Position numbers and translations under genes: made by a program. This document shows positions 1 through 9,111 of a stretch of 64,000 nucleotides of DNA, one piece after another. Under the pieces are notes generated by a model that was not told where the DNA came from, ran no database searches, and worked only from the letters and a program-made list of their open reading frames with translations. The DNA is taken from NCBI RefSeq assembly GCF_000720135.1, contig NZ_JOIU01000002.1, positions 304,765-368,764 on the forward strand, read 5' to 3'. The stretch's first letter is position 1; every line of letters begins with the position of its first letter. Source of the DNA: Streptomyces sp. NRRL S-1022 (GTDB taxonomy: Bacteria > Actinomycetota > Actinomycetes > Streptomycetales > Streptomycetaceae).

Positions 1-1
1 G

Positions 2-346
2 GCCGACGGCTACTTCCGCTATGTGGCCCGCGCCGACGACATGATCATCTCGGCCGGGTACAACATCGCCGGACCGGAGGTGGAGGAGGCGCTGCTGCGC
101 CATCCGGACGTGACCGAGACGGCGGTCGTCGGCCGTCCCGACGAGACCCGCGGGCAGGTCGCGGTGGCCTACACGGTGCTGCGCGCGGGCGCCCGGCGCG
201 ACCCGGAGGCCCTGCGCGCGTTCCTCACCGCCGAGCTGGCGCCGTACAAGTGCCCGCGCGCGTTCGTCTTCCTGGACGCGCTGCCCCGCACGGCCACCGG
301 CAAACTCCAGCGGTTCCGGCTGCGCACCGAAGGTGACCAGCAGTGA
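2..346 (+). CDS. AMP-dependent acyl/aryl-CoA ligase, C-terminal part (5' end outside window)
   Basis: The frame is open from the window edge and ends in TGA. The visible 114 residues are the mobile C-terminal domain of an ANL-family adenylate-forming enzyme: hinge-like YVARADDMIISAGYNIAG, then the PEVEEALLRHPDV helix, and near the end the PRTATGKLQR loop, whose lysine (position 98 of the visible part) is the usual catalytic lysine for adenylation. These enzymes activate a carboxylate with ATP and join it to CoA. Its neighbours, a PaaX regulator and a salicylyl/2-aminobenzoyl-CoA monooxygenase fusion, suggest a benzoate-, salicylate- or anthranilate-type substrate, which is inference from context. 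The gene lies 15 bp before the PaaX gene on the same strand and may be cotranscribed with it. The adenylation core that sets specificity is not visible. Confidence 0.85.
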   Translation, partial: ADGYFRYVARADDMIISAGYNIAGPEVEEALLRHPDVTETAVVGRPDETRGQVAVAYTVLRAGARRDPEALRAFLTAELAPYKCPRAFVFLDALPRTATGKLQRFRLRTEGDQQ

Positions 347-361
347 TGCCGACGACCTAAA

Positions 362-1174
362 ATGATCAATGTGTCCGAGCAGCACGCACCCAGGTCCCTC
401 ATCGTCACGCTCTACGGCGCGTACGGCCGCTTCATGCCCGGCCCGGTGCCCGTCGCCGAGCTGATCCGGCTCCTGGCCGCCGTCGGCGTGGACGCGCCGT
501 CCGTGCGTTCCTCGGTGTCCCGGCTCAAACGGCGCGGGCTGCTGCTGCCCGCCCGCACGGAGTCCGGCGCCGCCGGGTACGAACTGTCCGCCGAAGCACG
601 CCAGTTGCTGGACGACGGCGACCGGCGCATCTACGCGGGCGCACCCGTCGCGGACGAGGGCTGGGTGCTCGCGGTGTTCTCGGTCCCGGAGTCGGAGCGG
701 CAGAAGCGGCACGTGCTGCGCTCCCGGCTGGCCGGCCTGGGCTTCGGCACGGCGGCCCCGGGGGTGTGGATCGCCCCGGCCCGCCTGTACGAGGAGGCCG
801 AGCACACCCTGCGCCGGCTGCGCCTGGACCCGTACGTGGACTTCTTCCGCGGCGAGCACCTGGGGTTCGCGGCCACGGCCGAGGCGGTGGCCCGCTGGTG
901 GGACCTGGCGGCGATCGCCAAGGAGCACGAGCGCTTCCTGGACGCGCACGCGCCGGTCCTGCACGCCTGGGAGGAGCGGGCCGACACCCCGCCCGAGGAG
1001 GCCTACCACGACTACCTCCTCGCCCTCGACTCCTGGCGCCACCTCCCCTACAGCGACCCGGGCCTGCCCACCCGCCTCCTCCCGGCCGACTGGCCGGGGC
1101 ACCGCTCGGCGGAGGTCTTCCGCGGCCTGCACGAACGGCTGCGGGACGCGGGGGCCGGGTTCGCGGGGGTGTGA
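362..1174 (+). CDS. PaaX-family transcriptional repressor
   Basis: This 270-residue protein has the PaaX layout: an N-terminal winged helix (about residues 10-75, with the SVRSSVSRLKRRGLL recognition segment and a YELSAEARQLLDDG wing), a central Cas2-like domain with WVLAVFSVPESERQKRHVLR at about 101-120 and GFGTAAPGVWIAPA, and a C-terminal helical domain with SWRHLPYSDPGLPTRLLPADWPG. PaaX proteins repress phenylacetate-type catabolic genes and are released by an aryl-CoA thioester. The aryl-CoA ligase lies just upstream and the acyl-CoA monooxygenase operon converges from the other side, so a CoA thioester of that pathway is the likely inducer. The start is the ATG at 362; the GTG at 371 is a close alternative. 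Confidence 0.88.
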   Translation: MINVSEQHAPRSLIVTLYGAYGRFMPGPVPVAELIRLLAAVGVDAPSVRSSVSRLKRRGLLLPARTESGAAGYELSAEARQLLDDGDRRIYAGAPVADEGWVLAVFSVPESERQKRHVLRSRLAGLGFGTAAPGVWIAPARLYEEAEHTLRRLRLDPYVDFFRGEHLGFAATAEAVARWWDLAAIAKEHERFLDAHAPVLHAWEERADTPPEEAYHDYLLALDSWRHLPYSDPGLPTRLLPADWPGHRSAEVFRGLHERLRDAGAGFAGV

Positions 1175-1200
1175 GGCGGGCCCGGCCCGGACGCGGTGGC

Positions 1201-3522
1201 TCAGCCGCCGAGCGACAGGCGCGGCTTCGGGGCGTCCGTGCGGCCGGTCTGCGGGCGCCTGCTGCCGGCCCGGTAGGGGGCGGGCCAGACGGCGCCGGGG
1301 CCCTCGTAGCCCTGCTCGGCCGCCGCGTGCAGGGTCCAGTGCGGGTCGTACAGGTGCGGCCGGGCCAGCGCGCACAGGTCCGTACGGCCCGCCAGGATCA
1401 GCGAGTTGACGTCGTCCCAGGAGGAGATGGCGCCGACCGCGATCACCGGGATGCCGACCTCGTGCCGGATCCGGTCGGCGAACGGCGTCTGGTACGACCG
1501 CCCGAACTCCGGCCGCTCCTCGGCCACCACCTGCCCGGTGGACACGTCGACGGCGTCGGCGCCGTGCGCGGCGAAGGCGCGCGCGATCCCGACGGCGTCC
1601 TCGGCACTCGTCCCGCCCTCCGCCCAGTCGGTGGCGGAGATCCGGACGGTCATCGGCCGTTCGGCCGGCCACACCCCGCGGACGGCGTCGAAGACCTCCA
1701 GCGGGAACCGCAGCCGCTTCTCCAGCGAGCCGCCGTAGGCGTCGGTGCGCCGGTTGGTGAGCGGGGAGAGGAAGCCGGAGAGCAGATAGCCGTGGGCGCA
1801 GTGCAGTTCCAGCAGGTCGAAGCCGGCCCGGGCGGCCCGCCAGGCCGCGGCGGCGAACTGCTCGCGCAGGTCGGTGAGCTGGGCGCGGGTCAGCTCGCGC
1901 GGGACCTGGCCGCCCGGCTTGTACGGCAGCGGTGAGGCGGCGACGAGGGGCCAGTTGCCGGTGGGCAGCGGTTCGTCCATGCCCTCCCACATCAGCTTCG
2001 TGGAGCCCTTGCGGCCGGAGTGGCCGAGCTGGACGCCGATAGCGGTGCCCGGGGACCGGCGGTGCACGAAGTCGGTGACCCGGCGCCAGGCCTCGGCCTG
2101 CCGGCCGGTGTAGAGGCCGGCGCAGCCAGGGGTGATCCGGCCCTCCGCGCTGACGCACACCATCTCGGTCATCACCAGGCCGGCCCCGCCGAGGGCGCGG
2201 GCGCCCAGGTGGACGAGGTGGAAGTCGCCGGGGACGCCGTCGGTGGCGCAGTACATGTCCATCGGCGACACGACGACCCGGTTGCGCAGGGTCAGGCCGC
2301 GCAGCCGGAACGGCGTGAACATCGGCGGTGTGCCGGGCGGGCAGCCGAACTCGCGTTCCACGGACTCGGTAAAGCGGGAGTCGCGCAGCCGCAGGTTGCC
2401 GTGGGTGACCCGGCGGCTGCGGGTGAGCAGGTTGAAGGCGAACTGGCGGGGCCGCTGGCCGAGGTACAGGGGCAGGTTCTCGAACCACTCCAGGCTGGCC
2501 CGGGCGGCCCGCTGGGTGGAGGCGACGACGGGCTTGCGCTCCTCCTCGTAGGCCGCGAGGGCCCGCTCCGGGGAGTCGTGTTCCGTCAGGCAGGCGACCA
2601 GCGCGAGGGCGTCCTCCACCGCGAGCTTGGTGCCGGAGCCGATGGAGAAGTGGGCGGTGTGCGCGGCGTCGCCCAGCAGCACGACGTTGCCGTGCGACCA
2701 GCGGTCGTTGACCACGGTGCGGAAGGTGGTCCAGGCGGACGTGCCGGCGCGCAGGGGGCGTCCGCCGAGCGCGTCGGCGAAGATCTTGGCGCAGCGCGCC
2801 ACCGACTCCTGTGCGTCGAGTTCGTCGAAGCCGGCCGCCCGCCAGACCTCCTCGCGCATCTCGACGATGACGGTGGAGGAGCCGGATTGATTCGGCGGCC
2901 CGGAGGGCCTCGTTGCGGGGTGGTGGTCGGGAGACGGGCGGGCATAGGGGTAGCCGTGCAGTTGCATCACGCCGTGCTCGGTCTCGGCGATCTCGAAGCG
3001 GAAGGCGTCGAAGGCGAAGTCGGCGGCGAGCCAGATGTAGCGGCACCGGTGTGCGGCCACCCGGGGGCGGAACACGGGGGCGTAGGTGTCGCGGGTGGAG
3101 CTGTGGACACCGTCGGCGGCGACGACGAGGTCGTGGTCCGCCGCGAGCCGGCCGACGGGCGGTGCCTCGGTGGAGAACCGCAGCTCCACGCCCAGGGAGC
3201 GGCAGCGTTCCTGGAGGATCGCCAGCAGCCGGTGCCGGCCCAGCGCGGCGAAGCCGTGGCCGCCGGAGCGGTGACGGGTGCCCTGGTGCACTATGTCGAT
3301 GTCGTCCCAGCGGACGAGCTCCCGCCGCAGCGCCTCGTGGACGACGGGGTCGGCGTGTTCTATGCCGCCGAGGGTCTCGTCGGAGAGCACCACCCCGAAG
3401 CCGAAGGTCTCGTCCGGTGCGTTGCGTTCCCAGACGGTGACGTCACGGGCCGGGTCTAGGCGCTTCAGCAGGGCCGCGGCGTAGAGCCCGCCGGGGCCGC
3501 CGCCGATGATCGCCACCCGCAC
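1201..3522 (-). CDS. Bifunctional salicylyl/2-aminobenzoyl-CoA monooxygenase - OYE-type oxidoreductase fusion
   Basis: This 773-residue protein joins two flavoenzymes. Residues 1-390 are a class A FAD monooxygenase: the IGGGPGGLYAA dinucleotide loop at the N-terminus, a DLVVAADGVHS motif near 133-143 and a GDAAHTAHFSIGSG motif near 280-290. From about residue 400 it is an Old Yellow Enzyme-type FMN (beta/alpha)8 barrel beginning MFTPFRLRGLTLRNRVVVSP, with HLGARALGGAGLV, ELHCAHGYLLSGFLSP and the C-terminal GRTDLCALARPHLYDPHW. The same fusion is known in 2-aminobenzoyl-CoA monooxygenase/reductase, and related proteins are annotated as salicylyl-CoA 5-hydroxylase/oxidoreductase. It probably hydroxylates and then reduces an aryl-CoA in the cytoplasm. 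It lies 6 bp downstream of the enoyl-CoA hydratase gene. About 19 Pro/His/Ser-rich residues near 193-211 look like an insertion. Confidence 0.87.
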   Translation of the reverse strand: MRVAIIGGGPGGLYAAALLKRLDPARDVTVWERNAPDETFGFGVVLSDETLGGIEHADPVVHEALRRELVRWDDIDIVHQGTRHRSGGHGFAALGRHRLLAILQERCRSLGVELRFSTEAPPVGRLAADHDLVVAADGVHSSTRDTYAPVFRPRVAAHRCRYIWLAADFAFDAFRFEIAETEHGVMQLHGYPYARPSPDHHPATRPSGPPNQSGSSTVIVEMREEVWRAAGFDELDAQESVARCAKIFADALGGRPLRAGTSAWTTFRTVVNDRWSHGNVVLLGDAAHTAHFSIGSGTKLAVEDALALVACLTEHDSPERALAAYEEERKPVVASTQRAARASLEWFENLPLYLGQRPRQFAFNLLTRSRRVTHGNLRLRDSRFTESVEREFGCPPGTPPMFTPFRLRGLTLRNRVVVSPMDMYCATDGVPGDFHLVHLGARALGGAGLVMTEMVCVSAEGRITPGCAGLYTGRQAEAWRRVTDFVHRRSPGTAIGVQLGHSGRKGSTKLMWEGMDEPLPTGNWPLVAASPLPYKPGGQVPRELTRAQLTDLREQFAAAAWRAARAGFDLLELHCAHGYLLSGFLSPLTNRRTDAYGGSLEKRLRFPLEVFDAVRGVWPAERPMTVRISATDWAEGGTSAEDAVGIARAFAAHGADAVDVSTGQVVAEERPEFGRSYQTPFADRIRHEVGIPVIAVGAISSWDDVNSLILAGRTDLCALARPHLYDPHWTLHAAAEQGYEGPGAVWPAPYRAGSRRPQTGRTDAPKPRLSLGG

Positions 3523-3528
3523 CGGACC

Positions 3529-4356
3529 TCACCTCCCCCGCCACTTCGGCGGGCGCTTCTCGGTGAAGGCCGCGTGGAACTCCGCGTAGTCCTCGCCGTT
3601 CATCAGCAGGGCCTGTGTGGAGGCGTCGAGTTCGACCGAGGCGGCCAGCGGCATGTCCAGCTCGGCCGTCAGCAACGCCTTCGTCTGGGCGTACGCCAGG
3701 GCGGGGCCGTCGGCCAGGCGGCGGGCCAGCGCCGCGGCGGCCTCGTCGGTCCTGCCCTCCTCCGTCAGCTCGCTGACGAGGCCGATGCGCTCGGCCTCGG
3801 GGGCCCGGACCGGGTCGCCGAGCATGAGGAGCCGGGTGGCGTGGCCGAGGCCGACGAGCCGGGGCAGCAGATAGGCCGCGCCCATGTCGCCGCCGGACAG
3901 GCCGACCCGGGTGAAGAGGAAGGCGAACCGGGCCGAGGGGTCCGCGACACGGAAGTCGGCCGCCAGGGCGAGGACGGCCCCGGCGCCCGCGGCGACGCCG
4001 TGCACCGCGGCGATCACCGGGAACGGGCACTCGCGGATCGCCCGCACGACCTGTCCGGTCATCCGGTTGAAGTCGAGCAGCTGCGCGGTGTCCATGGCCA
4101 GCGTGGCGCCGATGATCTCGTCCACGTCACCGCCGGAGCAGAAGCCGCGGCCCTCCCCGGCCAGGACCAGGGCGCGCACCGAGCGCTCCCGGGACAGTTC
4201 GGCGAGCAGGTCGCGCAGGTCGGCGTAGGCGCCGAAGGTGAGGGCGTTGAGTTTCTCGGGCCGGGCGAGGGTGACGGTGGCCACCCCGTCGGCGATGCGG
4301 ACCCGCAGGTGCGTCCAGTCGGCTGTGCGGGCGGCGGAGCCGGTGAAGGGACTCAT
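3529..4356 (-). CDS. Enoyl-CoA hydratase/isomerase family protein
   Basis: This 275-residue crotonase-fold protein carries the first oxyanion-hole segment GEGRGFCSGGDVDE, the second segment AVHGVAAGAGAVLALAADFRV, and the helix with RVGLSGGDMGAAYLLPRLVG that usually bears an acidic catalytic residue. The ATG at 4356 is preferred over a more upstream GTG/ATG because AGGAGG (4366-4371) lies about nine bases before it and because the conserved domain starts shortly after. The gene is first in an operon with the monooxygenase-OYE fusion. It should act on a non-aromatic CoA thioester made by that enzyme, by hydration or ring opening; the exact reaction cannot be read from sequence. The acidic residue expected at the second catalytic position appears as D in SGGD, compatible with a hydratase or a lyase. 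Confidence 0.85.
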   Translation of the reverse strand: MSPFTGSAARTADWTHLRVRIADGVATVTLARPEKLNALTFGAYADLRDLLAELSRERSVRALVLAGEGRGFCSGGDVDEIIGATLAMDTAQLLDFNRMTGQVVRAIRECPFPVIAAVHGVAAGAGAVLALAADFRVADPSARFAFLFTRVGLSGGDMGAAYLLPRLVGLGHATRLLMLGDPVRAPEAERIGLVSELTEEGRTDEAAAALARRLADGPALAYAQTKALLTAELDMPLAASVELDASTQALLMNGEDYAEFHAAFTEKRPPKWRGR

Positions 4357-4411
4357 GACGTGCGGCCTCCTAGCGCGGCGGTGCCGTACGTTGCTCTGTC
4401 CCATGAAGTTA

Positions 4412-4435
4412 TCACTTGTTTGTGACTGTCGTCAC
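4412..4435. promoter_or_regulatory. Overlapping inverted repeats upstream of the enoyl-CoA hydratase operon
   Basis: Two short palindromes share a half: TCAC-N6-GTGA (4412-4425) and GTGAC-N4-GTCAC (4422-4435). They lie 56-79 bp upstream of the hydratase start, in a locally AT-richer stretch. They could be an operator for the nearby PaaX-type repressor or another regulator. No consensus was matched, so this is a candidate only. The rest of 4357-4654 shows no other recognisable element. Confidence 0.35.
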
Positions 4436-4654
4436 GGGGGCGCGACACACCGGGCTCCGACCGGCTGTTTTCGGTCACGTCGGTCACCGGTTGTCGACAG
4501 CGGCGTAACAGTGGCCCCGGACGGGCGAGGCAGGCCCGCCACCTGGGTAAGCCGCCCGGTACCGGGGCCGGGAGGTTCCGGGCGAAGCCCCCCGACCGTC
4601 CGCGGTGGCCGGGCCCGTACCATGCCTACAGTCGAAAGCAGGACAGCCTGCTCC

Positions 4655-5107
4655 ATGAACGGACTCGCCTTGCACGAACGCCCCGCCGGATCGGCCTCCT
4701 GGCGCATCGCGCTGCCGCACACGACAGCGGCGGTGCCGGTGGCGCGCGCTCTGGTGCGCTCGGCCCTCACCGAGGTGGAGCACGTGGCCGACTGCGACAC
4801 GGCCGAGCTGCTCACGGCCGAACTGGTGGCCAACGCGGTGGAGCACACCGCCGGGCGCGGCCCGATCGAGCTGGTGGTGGAGTTGCGGCCGACCGGCTGC
4901 CAGGTCGAGGTGCACGACCCGGACCCGGCGCCGCCGGGCCAGCTGACCCGGCCGGTGCTGGAGGAGCCCGACGTCTGGCAGGAGGGCGGGCGCGGGCTGC
5001 TGCTGATCCGCGCCCTCAGCTCGTCCTGCGGGCACCGCCCCACCGCGTCGGGCAAGGCGGTGTGGTTCAGACTGCCTGTGGTTCCCGCTCAGCGCCGGCC
5101 GGTGTGA
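4655..5107 (+). CDS. ATP-binding regulatory protein (RsbW/SpoIIAB-like HATPase)
   Basis: This 150-residue protein is a short GHKL ATPase domain of the anti-sigma regulatory factor type common in Streptomyces. The N box is ELLTAELVANAVEH (about residues 48-61), followed by VEVHDPDPAPP in place of a canonical DxGxG box, and a G2-like GGRGLLLIRALSSSCG near 113-128. Such proteins bind ATP and either phosphorylate a STAS partner or hold a sigma factor; no partner is adjacent, so its target is unknown. The ATG at 4655 follows a weak AGCAGGA; an in-frame ATG at 4622 would add 11 residues. Its last 41 bp overlap the 3' end of the convergent permease gene. Confidence 0.78.
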   Translation: MNGLALHERPAGSASWRIALPHTTAAVPVARALVRSALTEVEHVADCDTAELLTAELVANAVEHTAGRGPIELVVELRPTGCQVEVHDPDPAPPGQLTRPVLEEPDVWQEGGRGLLLIRALSSSCGHRPTASGKAVWFRLPVVPAQRRPV

Positions 5108-6515
5108 CCTCGGCGGCCGGCGGCCGGGCCAGCGTGGAGTGCCGGCGGCCGTAGGCGCCGTAGACCAGCAGGCCCACCGCGAGGAACACGGCGAACTGGA
5201 GCCAGGTCCGCCAGCCGGTCTCGTACATCAGGTACAGGCAGAAGCCGACGCCGAGCAGCGGCGCCGCCGGGTACAGCGGCACCCGGAAGCTGCGCGCGAG
5301 GCCTGGTTCGCGGCGGCGCAGGGCGATCACCGTGATGTTGACGACGGCCATGACGGCCAGCGTGCCGATGGTGCACAGGTTCATCACGGCGTCGAGCGAG
5401 GCGAAGGCCGCGGGGACGGCGAAGACGACCGCGACGATCAGCGTGCCGGCGACCGGCGTGGAGGTCCGCGGGGAGACCTTCTCGAAGACGCGCGGGATCA
5501 GGCCGTCCCGGGACATCGACATCAGGATGCGGGTCTGGCCGTACATCACGGCGAGGACCACGGAGGCGATGGCGACGACCGCGCCGAAGGCGATGACACC
5601 GCCGCCGACGGCGGAGCCGGTGACCTCGTTGACGACGTAGGAGAGGGCGGCGGGGCGGCCGGCGACCTGGTCGCCGCCGATGGCGCCGATCGCGGCGAGC
5701 GCGACCGCGCAGTACAGCAGGGTGACCAGGCCCATGCAGACGAGGATCGCGACGGGGATGTCCCGGCGCGGGTTCTTCGCCTCCTCGCCGGCGGTGGTGA
5801 TCGCGTCGAAGCCGATGTAGGAGAAGAACGCGGCGGTGGTGCCGGCGCCGATGCCGCCGAGGCCGGCCGGGGAGAACGGGGTGAGGTTGCCGTCCTTGAA
5901 GGCGCTGTAGCCGATGGCGCAGAACGCGAGCAGGATGGCGAGCTTCACGGCGGCCATGGCGGCCGTGGCCCGGGCGCTCTCGCGCACCCCGCGCACCAGC
6001 AGCACGGAGGCCAGGGCGATGACGATCACGGCGGGGAGGTTGACGATGCCGCCGTCGCCGGGGCCGGCGGAGAGCGCGGCCGGGAGCTGGAGGCCGGTGA
6101 GGCTGTGCAGCAGCTCGTTGACGTACTGGCTCCAGCCGACCGCGACGGCCGAGATGGAGATGCCGTACTCCAGCAGCAGGCACCAGCCGACGAGGAAGGC
6201 GGTGGACTCGCCGAGGCCGGCGTAGGCGAAGGAGTACGAGGAGCCGGAGACCGGGATCGCGCCGCCCAGCTCCGCGAAGGAGAGGGCAGTGAAGACGCAG
6301 GTGATCGCGGCCAGGACGAAGGAGACGACGACGGCCGGGCCGGCCTGGGCGACGGAGTCGGAGAGGCCGACGAAGATGCCGGTGCCGACGATGGCGCCGA
6401 TGCCGAAGCAGATGAGCTGGAAGAGGCCCATGGCGCGCTTCAGACCGTGTCCCTCGCGGTCGGCTCCGGATTCGGCGACGAGCAGGTGCGGGGACTTGAT
6501 GCGGGGAGCGGGCAT
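5067..6515 (-). CDS. APC-superfamily amino acid permease (cationic amino acid transporter-like)
   Basis: This 482-residue integral membrane protein has about 12 hydrophobic segments. It begins with a GHGLKRAMGLFQLICFGIGA stretch and GTGIFVGLSD, the TM1 glycine-rich break typical of APC transporters, and carries AAFFSYIGFDAITTAGEEAK in the segment corresponding to TM6, where substrate is held. These features match the CAT/YfnA-type amino acid transporters. It lies 110 bp downstream of ornithine carbamoyltransferase on the same strand, so uptake or exchange of arginine or ornithine is a sensible inference. Its 3' end overlaps the convergent ATP-binding regulator gene by 41 bp. No clear Shine-Dalgarno was seen before the ATG at 6515. 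Confidence 0.87.
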   Translation of the reverse strand: MPAPRIKSPHLLVAESGADREGHGLKRAMGLFQLICFGIGAIVGTGIFVGLSDSVAQAGPAVVVSFVLAAITCVFTALSFAELGGAIPVSGSSYSFAYAGLGESTAFLVGWCLLLEYGISISAVAVGWSQYVNELLHSLTGLQLPAALSAGPGDGGIVNLPAVIVIALASVLLVRGVRESARATAAMAAVKLAILLAFCAIGYSAFKDGNLTPFSPAGLGGIGAGTTAAFFSYIGFDAITTAGEEAKNPRRDIPVAILVCMGLVTLLYCAVALAAIGAIGGDQVAGRPAALSYVVNEVTGSAVGGGVIAFGAVVAIASVVLAVMYGQTRILMSMSRDGLIPRVFEKVSPRTSTPVAGTLIVAVVFAVPAAFASLDAVMNLCTIGTLAVMAVVNITVIALRRREPGLARSFRVPLYPAAPLLGVGFCLYLMYETGWRTWLQFAVFLAVGLLVYGAYGRRHSTLARPPAAEVTPAGAEREPQAV

Positions 6516-6625
6516 GCGGGTGGTGCTCGTTTCTGGTGGTGCGGGCGCCCGGCGTAGGGGCGCGGCGGCGGCGACGGAAGGGGTGGTTCCGGGCCGCCGG
6601 TCAGGATAAGGCCTGGTGAGGCGGG

Positions 6626-7648
6626 TCAGGCAAGGCTTTCCCGGGCGAGTGTGGCCACCAGCACCGCCTTGATGGTGTGCAGCCGGTTCTCGGCCTCGTC
6701 GAAGACGACCGAGTGGGCGGACTCGAAGACCTCGTCCGTCACCTCCAGCGACGCCAGACCGTGCGCCTCGTGGATCTGCTGTCCCACGGCGGTGCCGAGG
6801 TCGTGGAAGGCCGGCAGGCAGTGCAGGAACCTCACGTCCGGGTTGCCGGTGGCGCGCAGGACGTCCATGGTCACGGCGTACGGGGCGAGGGCCGCGATGC
6901 GCTCGCTCCAGACCTCCTTGGGTTCGCCCATGGAGACCCAGACGTCGGTGGCGACGAAGTCGGCGCCCAGGACGCCCTCGGCGACGCCCTCGGTGAGGGT
7001 GACGCGGGCGCCGCTGGCGGCGGCGAGCGTACGGGCGCGGTCGACGATCTCCTGGGCGGGCCAGTAGGCCTTCGGGGCGACGATCCGGACGTCCATGCCG
7101 AGCAGGGCGCCGGTGACCAGGTAGGAGTTGCCCATGTTGAAGCGGGCGTCGCCCAGGTAGGCGAAGGCGATCTTCCGCAGCGGCTTGGCGCTGTGCTCGG
7201 TCATGGTGAGCACGTCGGCGAGCATCTGGGTGGGGTGCCAGTCGTCGGTGAGGCCGTTGTAGACGGGCACGCCGGCGTGCGCGGCCAGCTCCTCGACCTT
7301 GGCCTGACTGTCGCCCCGGTACTCGATCGCGTCGAACATCCGGCCCAGCACGCGGGCGGTGTCCTTCACCGACTCCTTGTGCCCGATCTGCGAGCCGGCC
7401 GGGTCCAGGTAGGTGGTGTGGGCGCCCTGGTCGGCCGCGGCGACCTCGAACGCGCAGCGGGTGCGCGTCGAGGTCTTCTCGAAGATCAGCGCGATGTTGC
7501 GGCCCCGCAGGTACCGGGTCTCGGCCCCGGCCTTCTTGGCGGCCTTCAGCTCGGCGGCCAGCTCGACCAGGCCGCGGAACTCCTCCTCGGTGAAGTCCAG
7601 CTCCTTGAGGAAGTGGCGGCCGGCGAGGGCGGTCGGGACTGTCGCCAT
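6626..7648 (-). CDS. argF: Ornithine carbamoyltransferase
   Basis: This 340-residue enzyme has the whole set of OTC signatures: [13 protein letters not shown] for carbamoyl phosphate binding (STRTR near 55-59), [12 protein letters not shown] (near 137-148), the DVWVSMGEP ornithine loop and HCLPAFHD near the C-terminus. It interconverts ornithine plus carbamoyl phosphate and citrulline in the cytoplasm. It lies directly downstream of arginine deiminase and is followed by an amino acid permease, so a catabolic role (phosphorolysis of citrulline) is likely. The same protein could serve arginine biosynthesis, and the gene symbol arcB would fit equally well. The ATG at 7648 is followed at once by conserved sequence. 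Confidence 0.93.
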   Translation of the reverse strand: MATVPTALAGRHFLKELDFTEEEFRGLVELAAELKAAKKAGAETRYLRGRNIALIFEKTSTRTRCAFEVAAADQGAHTTYLDPAGSQIGHKESVKDTARVLGRMFDAIEYRGDSQAKVEELAAHAGVPVYNGLTDDWHPTQMLADVLTMTEHSAKPLRKIAFAYLGDARFNMGNSYLVTGALLGMDVRIVAPKAYWPAQEIVDRARTLAAASGARVTLTEGVAEGVLGADFVATDVWVSMGEPKEVWSERIAALAPYAVTMDVLRATGNPDVRFLHCLPAFHDLGTAVGQQIHEAHGLASLEVTDEVFESAHSVVFDEAENRLHTIKAVLVATLARESLA

Positions 7649-7722
7649 GTCGGGGCGCTCCAGAGGTGGGGACTACGAGGGACTATGAAAGTCTATACGA
7701 TCCTTCACATTAATATGCGATC
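7649..7722 (-). promoter_or_regulatory. AT-rich leader upstream of ornithine carbamoyltransferase; possible ArgR-type operator
   Basis: The 74 bp between arginine deiminase and OTC are much richer in A/T than the surroundings. On the minus strand they contain an imperfect palindrome around CATATTAATGTG (7709-7720) and other TATGA/TTCATA half-sites. ARG boxes are AT-rich imperfect palindromes, so an arginine-responsive operator or promoter is plausible. No firm consensus match was made. Confidence 0.3.
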
Positions 7723-8946
7723 TCATACGGGGTCCCGTTCCACGGGGCAGCTCATGCACCGCGGGCCGCCGCGGCCCCGGCCCAGCTCGCTGCCCGGGAT
7801 CTCGATCACCTCGATGCCCTGCTTGCGCAGATGCGTGTTGGTGGTGGAGTTCCGCTCGTAGGCGACGACGACCCCGGGCTCGACGGCGAGGACGTTGCAG
7901 CCGTCGTCCCACTGCTCGCGTTCGGCCGCGTGCACGTCCTGCGTGGCGGTCAGCACCCGGATCTCGCCCAGGCCGAGCGCGGCGGCGATCGCCCGGTGCA
8001 TGTGCTCCGGCGGGTGGTCGGTGACCTTCAGCTCGCGTTCTCCGACGCCCGGCTCGATGGTGTACGAGCGGAGCATGCCGAGGCCGGCGTACTGGGTGAA
8101 GGTTTCGCCGCCGACCATGGTCATCACCGTGTCCAGGTGCATGAAGGCGCGCCGCTTCGGCATGTCGAGCGCCACGATCGTGCGCGCCGAGCCGGCCGCG
8201 AACAGCTTGTGCGCCAGCATCTCCACGGCCTGCGGCGTGGTGCGCTCGCTCATGCCGATCAGTACGGCGCCGTTGCCGATCACCAGGACATCACCGCCCT
8301 CGATGGTGGACGGGTAGTCCGCCTGCCCCCGCGACCACACGTGGAACGTTTCGTCACGGAACAGCGGGTGGTGGCGGTAGATCGCCTCGAAGTGGACGGT
8401 CTCCCGCTGCCGGGCGGGCCACCTCATGGCGTTGATGGAGACGCCGTCGTAGATCCACGCCGAGGTGTCCCGGGTGAACAGGTGGTTGGGCAGCGGGCGG
8501 AGCAGGAAGTCGTCCAGCTCCATGACGTGGAAGCGGACCGAGGTCGGCTCGGCGTGGGCCGCCAGGAACTCCCGCTTGGTCATCCCGCCGACCAGGGCCT
8601 CGGCCAGCTCCTCCGGGGTCATCCCGTCGAAGGCGGCGCGCAGGTGGTCGGTGGCGAGGGGGCCGTACTCCTTCTCGTCGAAGACCCGGTCCAGGACGAG
8701 CGTGCGGGCCTCGGGCAGCGCCAGGGTCTCGGCGAGCAGGTCCCCGAAGAGGTGGACCTCGACACCGCGGTCGCGCAGCACGTCGGCGAACCCGTCGTGC
8801 TCGGCCCGCGCCCGGCGCACCCAGAGCACGTCGTCGAAGAGCAGGGCGTCCTTGTTGCTGGGGGTGAGCCTCTTGAGCTCCAGATCCGGCCGGTGCAGGA
8901 TGACGCGGCGCAGCCGCCCGGCCTCGGAGTCGACATGGAATCCCAT
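7723..8946 (-). CDS. arcA: Arginine deiminase
   Basis: This 407-residue protein hydrolyses arginine to citrulline and ammonia. Visible signatures of the guanidino-group-modifying fold are [17 protein letters not shown] near the start, [38 protein letters not shown] (as separate EGGD and SERT elements), [10 protein letters not shown] and the C-terminal [16 protein letters not shown] with the catalytic cysteine. Its length matches the family. The ATG at 8946 fits family alignments, but the GGAGG is only one base away; a GTG at 8979 has GAGGGG at better spacing and would add 11 residues. It starts the arcA-OTC-permease unit. No carbamate kinase gene is present here. Confidence 0.93.
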   Translation of the reverse strand: MGFHVDSEAGRLRRVILHRPDLELKRLTPSNKDALLFDDVLWVRRARAEHDGFADVLRDRGVEVHLFGDLLAETLALPEARTLVLDRVFDEKEYGPLATDHLRAAFDGMTPEELAEALVGGMTKREFLAAHAEPTSVRFHVMELDDFLLRPLPNHLFTRDTSAWIYDGVSINAMRWPARQRETVHFEAIYRHHPLFRDETFHVWSRGQADYPSTIEGGDVLVIGNGAVLIGMSERTTPQAVEMLAHKLFAAGSARTIVALDMPKRRAFMHLDTVMTMVGGETFTQYAGLGMLRSYTIEPGVGERELKVTDHPPEHMHRAIAAALGLGEIRVLTATQDVHAAEREQWDDGCNVLAVEPGVVVAYERNSTTNTHLRKQGIEVIEIPGSELGRGRGGPRCMSCPVERDPV

Positions 8947-9111
8947 GCCTCCATCCTGACCACCGGGGCCGTGCTTCACCCGCCCCTCGGCGGTTTCCGC
9001 GGGCGCCGGTTTCCGCTCCGGCGACGGCGGGTGGGGCCCGGAAGCGTTCCGGAAGCGGGCGGTGGCTGTCGGCGGAAGCGGGTGCGGGGCTTTGCTGGTG
9101 GTGTGAACAGG

